From contig NC_053047.1 in assembly GCF_003473485.1 (NCBI RefSeq), forward strand, positions 3,921,001 through 3,985,000: a stretch of DNA of 64,000 nt, given 5' to 3'. Below the pieces are notes generated by a model. It saw only the letters and a list, made by a program, of their open reading frames with translations. It ran no database searches and was not told where the DNA came from. Origin of the DNA: Medicago truncatula (taxonomy: Eukaryota; Streptophyta; Magnoliopsida; Fabales; Fabaceae). Below, piece by piece: positions 12,366 to 22,831 of this stretch (its first letter is position 1; each line of letters begins with the position of its first letter). Both the position numbers and the translations under genes were made by a program.

Positions 12366-14279
12366 TCACCAATAATCAGAGCAAGAACAAGAGCCATGCT
12401 TGAAACTATGAAAACGATAACGATCTCGGACAACAATTTCGCGTTTGTATACTTTAGAGGCAATCTTAATAGCAGAATGACAGTCTTGACATATCCTCAA
12501 GTTCTTGAAAATATGCAAAGGGGAACCAGATGGTGTGCTCATTAGTCCAAAACACAGTGCCAGCTTCTCACTATGAGTGAACAACACTTGTTCTACCTCC
12601 TCCAATGATTCACTGCAATCATCCCTATTTGAACAACCAAACAAAACTTGACAACTTGTATTAGGAACATAACCCGCCGACCTCAATCTACAAATCATCT
12701 CATCTAGCTTCATGTAAATCTCCGAAGTTCTTGTGTGTGATTTATCCCCTGCAATAAACTGATGAAGTTTTCCATCAACATATATTGAACTCATTCCTGG
12801 CACTTTTTTGATACCCCTTTTCTTAAGAACCTGCCTAAGCGAATTCGCCTTTTCTACTTTTCCAGACAATGCATACATGTTCGAAAGCACGATATGATAC
12901 TCGGTGTTAAGTGGATCCATCTCAAGCAAATCTCTCATAATCTTTTCACCTAACTGCAACCTACCATGTGCATAACAAGAACCAATAAGTGACCCCAAAA
13001 CAACTTCATTTGGAGGAATACGCATATTCTTTACCATAATCTCAGCTTCTTCCAATCGTCCGGCTCGACCGAGAAGACCCACCATGCAAGCATAATGCTC
13101 TATTTCTGGCTTAATCCTATAAACAGGCTCGAGATCATGAAAATAATCCCAACCCTTTTCAACTAGACCCGAATGGCTGCAAGCACTTAACAAAGCCATA
13201 AAAGTAACACCATCGGGTTTCACTTCTTCCACCATAGAAGGAAACATATCCACCGCAATTTTCCCCATCCCATGCATTGCTAATCCACCAAGCATAGCAT
13301 TCCAAGCCACCACATTCCTCTTTAGCATGCTCCTAAACACCGACAATGCAGCATTTATCCTACCACATTTTGCATACATATCAACCAAACTAGTCCCAAC
13401 CATAACACCAAAATCCAACCCCATTTCCTTAACAGCATAACAATGAACCCATCTACCTACACAAACATCACCAGATTGAGAACAAGCCGACAAAACAGAA
13501 CACAACGTAACAAAACTCAACCTAAACCCACACCCAAAAACCATTTCTTTCAAAAGCAAAAACGCTTCCTTTGTAAACCCATTCCCAACATAACCAACAA
13601 TCATAACAGTCCAAGCAACCTCGTTCCTCTCCGGCATTTCATCAAACAACACTCTCCCACTCTCCACACTCTCCCATTTCACCAAACCTTCCAAAAAACA
13701 ACTCCAAGACACAACACTACGAACTTCAATCCCTTCAAACATTTTTCTAGCCTCACCCACAAGCCCAAATTTAACATACACATTCATCAAAGCATTACAA
13801 ACTTTATCAAACTTCACAAATCCAAATTTCACAACACCCACATGCATTTGAGACCCAACTTTAGTGTCTCCTCCACCAAGTCTTGCACAAGCATTGAGTG
13901 CACAAACCATGACAACCCCATCAAGAGGAAGATCAAATTGTCGCATTTGGATGAACAATTTGAGGGATTCAAATGGTGGACAATGACGAATGAGGGCGGT
14001 GTAATCTACAGAGTCTTTGTGTGACTGAGGAATTTCATCGAACAGTTTACGTGCGTGGGAAGGAAGGGAGCATGAACCGTAGAGATGGAGAAGGGCGTTA
14101 CGGAGGAAGTGGTTTGGGGAAGAGATGAGGCCAGTGACGATTGCGGTGGCGTGGAGTTGTTGTCCGGGGCGGAGAGCGGTGGCGCGTGAGCATTGTCGGA
14201 GGAGAGAGCGGAAATGAAGAGCGAGTGATGATAAGGTAGTGGTTTGTGAAAGTGTTGTCTTTGAATGTGACCATGTCAT
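12366..14279 (-). CDS. PLS-class pentatricopeptide repeat protein with E and DYW domains
   Basis: A single uninterrupted 637-aa reading frame, as usual for this family. After a short N terminus (MTWSHSKTTLSQTTTLSSLA) that could target an organelle, helical repeats run from about residue 50 to 490, with typical phrases CNALMNVYVKFG, GTSLVDMYAKCGRIN, VVAWNAMLGGLAMHG and MVGLLGRAGRLEEAE. The E region and PG box (KVPGMSSIYVDGKLHQF) follow. The DYW cytidine deaminase-like domain keeps its zinc ligands and catalytic Glu, with HSE at about 569-571 and CQDCH at about 597-601, and ends exactly in CSDYW. Such proteins bind organellar RNA one base per repeat and edit C to U. The overall sequence resembles Arabidopsis At5g15340 (from memory), annotated as mitochondrial. 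The RNA target cannot be read from the window. Confidence 0.95.
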   Translation of the reverse strand: MTWSHSKTTLSQTTTLSSLALHFRSLLRQCSRATALRPGQQLHATAIVTGLISSPNHFLRNALLHLYGSCSLPSHARKLFDEIPQSHKDSVDYTALIRHCPPFESLKLFIQMRQFDLPLDGVVMVCALNACARLGGGDTKVGSQMHVGVVKFGFVKFDKVCNALMNVYVKFGLVGEARKMFEGIEVRSVVSWSCFLEGLVKWESVESGRVLFDEMPERNEVAWTVMIVGYVGNGFTKEAFLLLKEMVFGCGFRLSFVTLCSVLSACSQSGDVCVGRWVHCYAVKEMGLDFGVMVGTSLVDMYAKCGRINAALSVFRSMLKRNVVAWNAMLGGLAMHGMGKIAVDMFPSMVEEVKPDGVTFMALLSACSHSGLVEKGWDYFHDLEPVYRIKPEIEHYACMVGLLGRAGRLEEAEIMVKNMRIPPNEVVLGSLIGSCYAHGRLQLGEKIMRDLLEMDPLNTEYHIVLSNMYALSGKVEKANSLRQVLKKRGIKKVPGMSSIYVDGKLHQFIAGDKSHTRTSEIYMKLDEMICRLRSAGYVPNTSCQVLFGCSNRDDCSESLEEVEQVLFTHSEKLALCFGLMSTPSGSPLHIFKNLRICQDCHSAIKIASKVYKREIVVRDRYRFHSFKHGSCSCSDYW

Positions 14280-15793
14280 TTGGGTTTCGTAGGTTCGACT
14301 TTTGTTTTGATAGTTGGTTTTTTCATGTCATACATGCATGTTCATTCTTTTTTCTCCTAATGGTTTAGATGAGTCAGACTCCAAGAGCTTACGAGTCGGA
14401 ACAAACATAGTAGTTGAAAGAACGTTTACAGAGGTTCTTATAAATCACCATTAAAGAGATCCTCACATTGATAGTGAGAGTTGAACCTACGATCTTGCGA
14501 CTGAATCAACTCCTTATCAACTGAACTAACTTTCATTTGTTGTATGATGTATTTTATGTGGATGTATGTAAAGAATCATTTTCTTGTTGACATAGTTCTT
14601 CTTATTTGTGTCTCACATATCATAATGGCTCTGATTTGTTAAAAAATAGTGGGTGATTGTTAAGTTAGTTGATAGAGTGTGGATTTATAGTAGATAACGG
14701 ATCCGTTAACATATTAAATGTGTAACTTTAACATATTAAATGTGTAACTTTAAGTATAATTAGTGGTTGAAGTAACTGATTAATATAAAATGATAAATTC
14801 CAACACTATTTAATATACGACAGGATGAAGTAAGATGAAAAAGAATATTCCATTACCATACAACTCTTCTATTAAGTGAAATAGATCAAATAGAAATAGA
14901 ATGAGAGAATAAGGATCAGCTTCATTTCTTTTTTATTCATTTAGTATAATTTTAGATCTAAGATCAAAAGTATACATTTTAAGGACTTGTGATAAAATTA
15001 GATTTTTATATGCTCAAAATTAGAATAATGAAATAATATTTTAGTAGAGAAACAAAACAAATCACATTTCACCGACTGTTTTTTAATTTCGTATAGGTTC
15101 CTTCTTTTAGGTAATCATAATCATATTAAATATTGTTAGACCCTACTGTTGATGGTCGTTTTATTTTTACTAATTAATTTATATAGAATTAAAATACATT
15201 TATATTTAACCCTCCATTAATTTTCAACGCCCTGTCAACATAACCAAATTTAATTTTATATTGAGCAAAGCAAGCAAGATTCACAACTCCTTGGTTGGAA
15301 TATCTATGTTCCCAACAGTTCCTTTAGAGATGAGCCCTACAGAGTACAGACTCCTACTCAGGGAACCAGATTAAAGATCTATCAGCATTCCTTGCAAATT
15401 CAAACATTATTACTTGGATGGATTAGACACCATAGAAATAGAAGAATGCAGGTTAGTTACATTCAATAACAACATTAATTACTCATATAGAGGAACATAC
15501 AAATATCGTTTGAACTCAAACAACATAACCACAAAGAATCTGGGTGTTTAACTAGAATCTTGCAACAGCCGGTCAAAAAGAATACAAATTTCATACATTG
15601 CAAACCCGACATAAGACACATGCCATTGGTGTCCCTTCAAAGAAGCCAACATTGTCAAGTTAACTTGCAGCACTGCACAATGCAACATCTTTTTCTGCTC
15701 ACTCGCAAATCAGAATAAGAAAAAGAAAACCCAAAAAAATCATTGTATCTTATGATATTTATGAACCAATACGAGGACAAGTAGGCCTTTTGA
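14280..15793. other. Gap between PPR and VTI11 genes
   Basis: Holds the PPR 5' flank and, at about 15600-15793, the probable 3' untranslated region of the VTI11-like gene. A short exact tandem of the type ACATATTAAATGTGTAACTT occurs near 14708-14752. No gene seen. Confidence 0.45.
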
Positions 15794-18700
15794 CTATTTA
15801 ACAAGTTTGAAGTATAGGATTGCAATGATAGCAACAACCAGGACGAGCACAATGCAGCCAATGATCCACTTGTTCTTGTTCATCCTTCTAGACATGTTTG
15901 TCATAATTTTCTTGCTCTTGCCTATGTTATCATCCACGCCATGAAGCTGCATGTGGGCATATAACCATCAGTAAATCAAAGAGAAACTTTCGCCACTATA
16001 ATTTGGAGAAAAAAACAGTTAACATTGTTGTTCAAAGATTTAAAACAGCGCTGAGTTGATATCATGATCCAACTGTACAAAAAGTAAGCAATAAAGAATC
16101 AACCAAAAAACCTTTTGGACCTAAGACATGGACGACATATCGGCCCACCTTTACTTGAGCTGAAATTCAACATTTTTATTTATTTAGAAGAATATAAGCA
16201 ACAAGAACAAAACTTTCATAAACCATGTTAGGAATTAACAAATCCAAAAGCTTAAGTTGTTGAGTGAAGCCACAAGAATGGTTTTTAATTTCCAACTATA
16301 ATATTAAAGGAAACCCAGATGTCGAAAATTGAGAGATATAAGAAATAGAACCAAAAACTGCTACTAGGTAGTTGCATGTAAACAAAAAAAATTAGAACGA
16401 TGAAGTTCCCAAGAAATTTCCAGCATAATTATGCATATAGATTAAAAATTACTATAGAGCAAATCAAACATGTTCTAGAAGAACCAGAAACTCATAGTCA
16501 TGAACAAGAAATAGAAAAGATTACCGTGTTATGAGCATGCAATAGAGATTGTCGCTGTGAATGCAAATCTTGGAGAATAGAAACACCTAGCTCTTCGGTT
16601 TCCAACATTGTTCTCCTGCTATCTTTAACTCGTTCACCAGTCTTGTTCAACCTCTCAGTTGATGTCATTAATCTTGTTCTCTGATCAGCTGATGCCTGAT
16701 GCAATCACAAAGGGGTCATCAGATCGTTTCCTCATAGTATTTTCACAGCAAAATAAATCATGTACAAGAGCATAAGAAATGAATCATACCGTCATAGTAT
16801 CTGCCATGCCTGATTCCAACAACTCATCCCGTGCAGAAGGATTCAAGTTTCCAGATACAATTTTCTTAACTTCACTTTTAAGGTTGTTTAGATCTGATTT
16901 ATACTCCCGCAACTTAGCAAGAAGTACACCCTTGATATTTGGCTGCATACTTCTTGCCTCAAGGTCCATTTTTCGAATCTACAAATTCATTAAAATAACT
17001 ATATTGAAATCCCAGTCTGCAGAAAAAATAAAGCCATCTTTCAAAAAGGAAGAAAAATAAAGTACCAAAGCCTCTGCTTCATCAATTCCAGACTTTACTT
17101 CCGAAACTTTTTGCTTCTTTTGCTCTGCAGATCAAACAGAAAACAACAAAATTATAATTAAATACATAATTCTAAGAAAAAATCATAAGATTTAATTGTT
17201 CTTATAGCTAATGCTTCAAAACTTAAGACATTTTTTCATGAATATGTTAAACTCAGGGATTTTTAGTGAGTCACCCTTGTCATGTAAAATGAGTACTAGA
17301 ACTCACATTACAATGCTTCCACCAATCAATTGACCAAAAAGAACAAAAACAAGAGCATCAACCATGATTGGGCAGGGAATGATTTTTGGGGGGAAGGGGG
17401 GAGTCGACAGTTTCAACTTCCAAATAAATAATAGAGATTCCAAGGTCTGACACAATAGCAAGGACTAAGAACCAAGAGAACAAGGTCTGACACAATAGCA
17501 AGGACTAAGAACCAAGAGAAATTAGATAAATTTGGGAGAGGTGATGTCTTATAATCCTAAAATCGAGAGAGTCTGGGAGTCTATTAGAATGATTTGGTCC
17601 AACACTAAAAGACATCACCTCTCCCAAATTTATACTTTTATTTAGATAGGCACATACTTTCTAATAGAGAAATTCGATAAAAGTTTCACATACTGAAAAG
17701 TCATGACAGATGAGAGACTAATCACCCAACATCAGCAATTGGTTATGTTTGAAAACTAGAGTAGAAAATAAATAGAAATAATCAAATAATCAAGTTAACA
17801 AAGAAACATGGAGGGTTTCGGGAAATCTGACAAAACGCTGACAACGTGCTAACATGTTGAATGATATTACTAATGGGTTATGACAGTAGTCATAGAGATA
17901 TTAGGAAAATCAAGGGGTATTAGGCAAGAGAATAAAAGTTTGGTTGTTGTTGCTTGATAGCTATCAAAATCCTGATTTAAATCCCAAAATCGTCGAATTT
18001 ACGATTTCACTGAGCTTCGCCGATCCAGATCGCGTATAGAATCCCAATTTAATGTAATGGGCTTGGGCGTTTGGCCCAAAACACATGTAAATGACACTTA
18101 AAAATTATTTTTTTTTTTAAATCAAATTAACCTTTTCCTAACCACACACTGTTTTTCTCCAAAAAATACCCCATTTTTCGAACCACGTCCACTCTTTTCC
18201 TCGAAAAATACCATTGTTCTAGTATTACTATGTATATATAAACTAGTATTATTATTTTTTGGTAAGATCCCTCTATCTTGGTTGCAATTTTAAGTTTTAC
18301 GATCTCGTTACCCCCTTTCGATTCTACAAAATTAATTGGGATCTTGGTTGCGATCTTATGTTTTACGATCTTGCTAACCCCTTTTGATCTTATGCAAGAT
18401 CTTGATCCTGACAACCTTTGCTTCCGTTTAAAAGCATTCGCCAGGTGTTTTTATAGCATTTATATGGGAAATGCAAATAAATAATCATGTCTCCAATCCT
18501 GACCAAAATAAAAAAAATAGAAGCTAGAGAGATTCGGAAATAACACGACAAAAATTTGTTGGAGGTGATTTTGATAACCAGGAGCTACACATCAATACTT
18601 TTTCAGAAGGAGATACATGCTAACAACTGAAAGGGTCCTAGTTCATGCTATATGCCATTATCCAACTACCTAAAGTATGTCAAAGAAAGGTCTAATTGAT

Positions 18701-19531
18701 AATTCAATTTTTAAAAACGAAAACTCAAGCAAACATCTAATCTACAATATACTATACAGAGGGTTCTGCGGTGAACAACTGGTTACAAAAAAGGGATGGG
18801 TTGGTTTTAAAATCCAACCAAAACAAGCGGTTTTGATATGGATATGGATTTGTTTTATGAATAACCCAGCCATGAGCAACCCTATGAACCCTTATAAAAG
18901 AATTTCGCTATTCTCTTTTTGGGTCTTAACCCTCCGGTTTCTAGAGAATGGGACACTAGTAATCCAGAGTTCGGTCAGGAGATAAGTAAAGTCTAGCGAA
19001 TGATTGTTTCATCCAGGATTCAAATTTGGCTTTCATGAACGAACTCATTAACCAATTGAGTCCGGTCACTGGTTGTAGAATTTCCCTATTTTATACTCAA
19101 TTTTAAACATTTCGCATATTTTTATCGAACCCATACTACGTATCCGGACTTCATAGGTATTAACCCTCTGTTTCTAAGAAATTGGACAATAGTAATCCAA
19201 AGTTCGGTCAGGAGGAAAGTAAAGTCTAGTCAATGATCGTTATATCCATTATTCAAACTCGGGTTTTTCCAAACAATTTGTCTTTCAATCAGTCAGTTTT
19301 AGAATTTGCATATTCTATACTTATAACAAATTGAATAAAATTACACAATCAAACACAAAAAATCATCATGATCATAATCAGAAACTAATAGTCATCAATC
19401 ACAGAACAAAACACACTGAAAAATCAAAACAAAGTACCTCCATTAAGAGCTGTAGCTGCAGTACATTTTTTTGACAAATTAGCAGAAAGCTCACAGTACT
19501 GACGTTCGTATCCCTCAAACACGTTACTCAT
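15794..19531 (-). CDS. VTI11: Qb-SNARE, VTI11-like vesicle transport v-SNARE
   Basis: Five exons on the reverse strand (19531-19438, 17124-17066, 16978-16790, 16695-16525, 15946-15794) join in frame to 221 aa, the length of Arabidopsis VTI11. The protein starts MSNVFEGYERQYCELSANLS. It continues through the N-terminal three-helix region (RKMDLEARSMQPNIKGVLLA, KLREYKSDLNNLKSEVKKI) and the conserved DELLESGMADTMTASADQR. The SNARE helix follows (DSRRTMLETEELGVSILQDL, HSQRQSLL with the central-layer Gln), then LHGVDDNIGKSKKI. It ends in a single membrane anchor (WIIGCIVLVLVVAIIAILYF) and KLVK. The family mediates fusion at the trans-Golgi, prevacuolar and vacuolar membranes. Intron 1 is 2.3 kb and carries several repeats. 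All introns are GT-AG. The leader upstream of the ATG contains a GA-rich tract (about 19708-19735). Confidence 0.93.
17441..17520. repeat. Exact 40-bp tandem duplication in VTI11 intron 1
   Basis: 17441-17480 and 17481-17520 are identical 40-bp units (beginning CAAGGTCTGACACAATAGCA). The identity implies a recent event. Confidence 0.95.
17526..17633. repeat. Perfect 25-bp inverted repeat in VTI11 intron 1
   Basis: 17526-17550 (ATAAATTTGGGAGAGGTGAT, then GTCTT) is the exact reverse complement of 17609-17633, with a 58-bp spacer. It could form a hairpin in the pre-mRNA or be the remnant of a small inverted-repeat transposon. Confidence 0.9.
18924..19262. repeat. Diverged direct repeat in VTI11 intron 1
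   Basis: About 100 bp recurs at 18924-19030 and 19158-19262. Shared motifs in the same order are TTAACCCTC, GGTTTCTA or TGTTTCTA, AGTAATCCA, AGTTCGGTCAGGAG and AAGTAAAGTCTAG, then ATTCAAA. It may belong to a transposable element that I do not recognise. Confidence 0.7.
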
Positions 19532-21189
19532 TCTTCACAATTTTTCTACTCCTTCTGTTCAATTCACAATCAACAAATTAATTTTTTTTTGCAAAAATAT
19601 TGGAACGTGGCGATCTAGAATCAGAAACCGAAACACTAATTCGATCATTGTAAAATTGAAGCATAAAAGTTGATAAATGATATCGATAACGATGTAAAAA
19701 ATCGAAAAGTGAGAGAGGGAGAGAGAGAGATCGTACGTGCGGTGGTCGGAGAATCGGAGGTGATGGCGGAGGTTGAAGAAACGGCGGGAATTTGACCGGA
19801 GAATGGTTGCGGAAGTTCCGAAAGGAGAAATTTGGTGTTGGTGCGTTTTGTTTGTATGAGTTATCAAAACGACAACGTGAGTTGAATTGAATCAGTGAAC
19901 GACGAAACAAAATAATGATAAGTAAGGAGTAAAAAGTAGATAATTTATTATTATTAATTAATTAATTACTTTTAAACTCTTTTTAGTCTTTTTGTGAAGG
20001 AAGACAATTTTGTAGTTTAGTGAGTGGAATCGTGGAGTATGGACTAGGAGAAGGGTGTCATGACTTTTTTTAATTTTGGATAAATTTATGACATATGAGC
20101 ATAAAACATAACAAAATGAAATTACACCAACTCAGGTTGAATGAACATACAGATAGAAAATGTAAACATGTGATCGATAAGATAATGAAGACTTTTGTAT
20201 TTTTAGACCCGAAACAAAGACATATTTATAAGCATTATTGACATATTGATCACAAAAATGTCAGTGCACTATAAACCATAAAAAATTGTTGACGAACTAT
20301 GAGTCGATGGGGTTATTCTTAGTTAAGTTTTTGTATGGAATTCTTGCCAAAAGTGTAGAGGTGGATGAGGCTTTACCAGTTGAGGTTGTGGGGACGTTGT
20401 CAAAGGTGTTGAAGTCTAGGGGTCCTTTCAAAGATGCATGTGTTCTCTTAACAACTTATTCAAAATAATCTACTTTGGCATAGGGTGGTCACCTCCGAGG
20501 GTTTCTATGATGATACAGTGGAATCGGTGTTCCACCTGCTTCTGTGGTGTGATATCTCTTTTTCCGTGTGATACGAGATTTTTTGGTGGATGATAATTTT
20601 TCTTATATTTCTCAGGGTTGGGTTTTAGTAAGAGGGTAAAGTTAGTGTTGACTCTTGTTTGACACGCTATTTTGTGCACTATTTGAAGCGTTGCAATGAT
20701 CTAATATTTTCTACGGATGTTATTTTGTCGAACATTTGGTGGATATGTTTAAGCTTTCTTTGTGGGGTAAAAAAAACCTTGATAGCCTTACTTCTTTTAT
20801 GAGTGGAAGGCCCAACCTGCCATTGTTGGCTCCAATTGAGCTTTGTGGTGTTGTTGCTTTGACCCTGTGGGGTTTGTGTTTGTGTTGTTTGGTGTCTGGT
20901 CCTTGACCGCCCTTCTCGTGTCATTCCTCGTTTTGATATGTTAGGATAGGGTCGTCTTATGTTTAAGAAGGTGGCTTGAAGTTCAAGGAGTTTACGTGGT
21001 TGGTTTAGTGGTGAAATGTGATATTTTTGGTTTCTTTTGTGTTTTCTTGGTGTTTTTGGATTTTCTGTAGCAGTTTTTTTTGTTTGTTTATGTTCTTATT
21101 GAGTTTGTGTTCGACATCTCTTTGTCCCCCTTCTTGTTAGTGTTTTGGCAAGACTCTTTGCACATTTTGATTTTTCATATTTATATATT
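19532..21189. other. Intergenic DNA with an unrecognised GT-rich stretch
   Basis: The VTI11 leader lies at about 19532-19900. From about 20280 to 21160 the + strand is unusually rich in G and T and contains broken coding-like text (LPVEVVGTLSKVLKSRGPFK near 20360-20440; TVESVFHLLLWCD near 20515-20553). The second phrase vaguely recalls the zinc-finger tail of plant LINE reverse transcriptases. The similarity is too weak for a call. Confidence 0.35.
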
Positions 21190-21508
21190 GCTTAAATGCA
21201 CTTTTGGATCCCTAACTTCTAAAAACTTGAGATTTTGGCCCCTAACAATAAAAAAATAGCAATGTTTTACCCATAATTTTGCAAAACGTTGCAAACTAAC
21301 TGAAAAAATAGCAATTTTGATCATCTATGTTAAAAAATATGCACTTTTGGCCTCTCATCTTTTAAGGTAATAGAGAATCCAGCTCTTGTTTTTAGACATA
21401 TGATGTCTTATCAACAGTTTTGCAAAGTTAGAAATCAAAATTACTATTATTTTTTGTTGTGGAACCAAAATCGTAAGTTAAGTTGGAGGACTAAAAGTGC
21501 ATTTACAC
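21190..21508. mobile_element. Small TIR element of the 'GCTTAAATGCACTTTTGG' type
   Basis: The left end GCTTAAATGCACTTTTGGAT and the right end GGACTAAAAGTGCATTTACA are inverted repeats. The interior is built of GGCCCCTAAC, TTTTGGCC and AACCAAAATCG-like phrases seen in related elements at 32.1 and 55.4 kb, which suggests a non-autonomous Mutator-like family. The target duplication is not clean here, so the edges are approximate. Confidence 0.6.
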
Positions 21509-21669
21509 ATTTATCTAATTATTAATTTTGCTTTTAAAAAAAATGATTATGATTATCCACATGGAAGCATTAAATTTCTTTCTTGGTCAAACTAGATAAT
21601 AAAATTGAAAAATAGATAGAGGAAAAATAAAAGATTAATAAAAGATACCGACTAAAAAAGGAAAGCCAC

Positions 21670-22831
21670 CACGTGGGGCTTGCTTTTCAGTTCATCATTG
21701 CCACCAAACAAGACACGTTGTTTATTTGTTCAACTTCAACTCAATCCTCCTCGTCCCTTGTCTTCTGTTTTGTCTTGTCTTTACCACTTCACCACTACAC
21801 TCACTTTCAGTTCTCTCTCTCTTTTGCTTCTTCATAATCAGGCAAGTTCTCTTTTTAAATTCTACCTTGTCTATAACTAACTATATACTATTGTTTAATT
21901 TGCTCTTGATATGAACTATCATATTTCTTTAATTAGTATTGTTATTATGAACACAAGAGTGGTGATTCAGTTTTTATTTAATAATATTTTGAATTCGTAT
22001 ATATAATATATGGGAATATGATTGCATTATTTAGAACTGATGCAGTGCAGTGTAATGTAATGAATGATATTCTAAATTTTCAAAGTCAATTTTATTTGAT
22101 TCTATAGTTATAGAAATAGCTTATACATAAGCACTTATAGCATAAAAACTTATGCTATAAGCACTTAATTAAGTTGTTTATCCATATAAGGCATAAATTT
22201 ATAGTTATAACTTTATTTCAATATCTAACAAAAACTACCTGCTAATCTCTAATTAATGAGTTTAGATGTAAGTGTCTAAACCAAGCAATTGGGCTCAAGT
22301 GGCTGACGAGGTTCACCAAACGATAAACTGTTTAGGAGAAGGTGAGTACGATTTTTGGGTTGAACAATTATTGGCCAGACCTTACTTACCTCCTGGCCGA
22401 ACTCCGGATTACTAGGCCCTTTTCCCTGGGAGCCGGAGGCTTAACACAAAAATAAAGAGGTACCCGTCTAAACAATCACTGATTGTACTGTCTGGACTTC
22501 CACACAACTTATTACGTCTGGAAGTACAATTATGAAAATATGTGAGATTTTCTCGAAGCTGAGGGGTTGGAGTGTAGTGACAGAATCACAGATATAAGGA
22601 CTCTCTCATGATTGTTGGTTGGTAGTTGGATGATAAAATTGGCAAAACTTCGCATATCATACATATTTAATACTAGGATCTTTATATTGATTCTGTTCCA
22701 GGTCAAGTATTAATGGTATACTATTTCTGCAGGTTCATCGATTAAGGGATTCCTTTTATTCGATCTCAGGCCTACATTTGTATTATTGGGTGGAAACAGT
22801 CAATCTGTTGGTTTGGAATTAAATTTGAACA
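21670..22831 (+). promoter_or_regulatory. Probable 5' leader of HYP1 with a GC-AG leader intron
   Basis: The CT-rich stretch at 21740-21842 looks like a plant 5' untranslated exon ending in CAG followed by GCAAGTTCT. This matches the strong consensus (AG|GCAAGT) of non-canonical GC-AG introns. A good acceptor, TATTTCTGCAG, ends at 22732 and is followed by 99 bp to the HYP1 ATG. Inference only: the transcription start and splicing need RNA evidence. Confidence 0.4.
22099..22184 (-). repeat. Legume hairpin repeat ('ATAAGCACTTAT' type)
   Basis: A segment rich in self-complementary TATAAGC / GCTTATA words (CATAAGCACTTATAGCATAA and AACTTATGCTATAAGCACTT). It reappears in opposite orientation in HYP1 intron 5 (25010-25213). 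Probably a dispersed MITE. Confidence 0.55.

Noticed and set aside
13443-14024. 193-codon open frame on the + strand
   Set aside because: It is antisense to the PPR coding region and low in complexity (Thr/Asn/His/Pro-rich); a mirror of repeat coding sequence.
15794-19531. NPSN-type SNARE as identity for the 15.8-19.5 kb gene
   Set aside because: The start MSNVFEGYERQYCELS, the LHGVDDNIGKSKKI tail and the 221-aa length fit VTI1 proteins, not the longer NPSN proteins.
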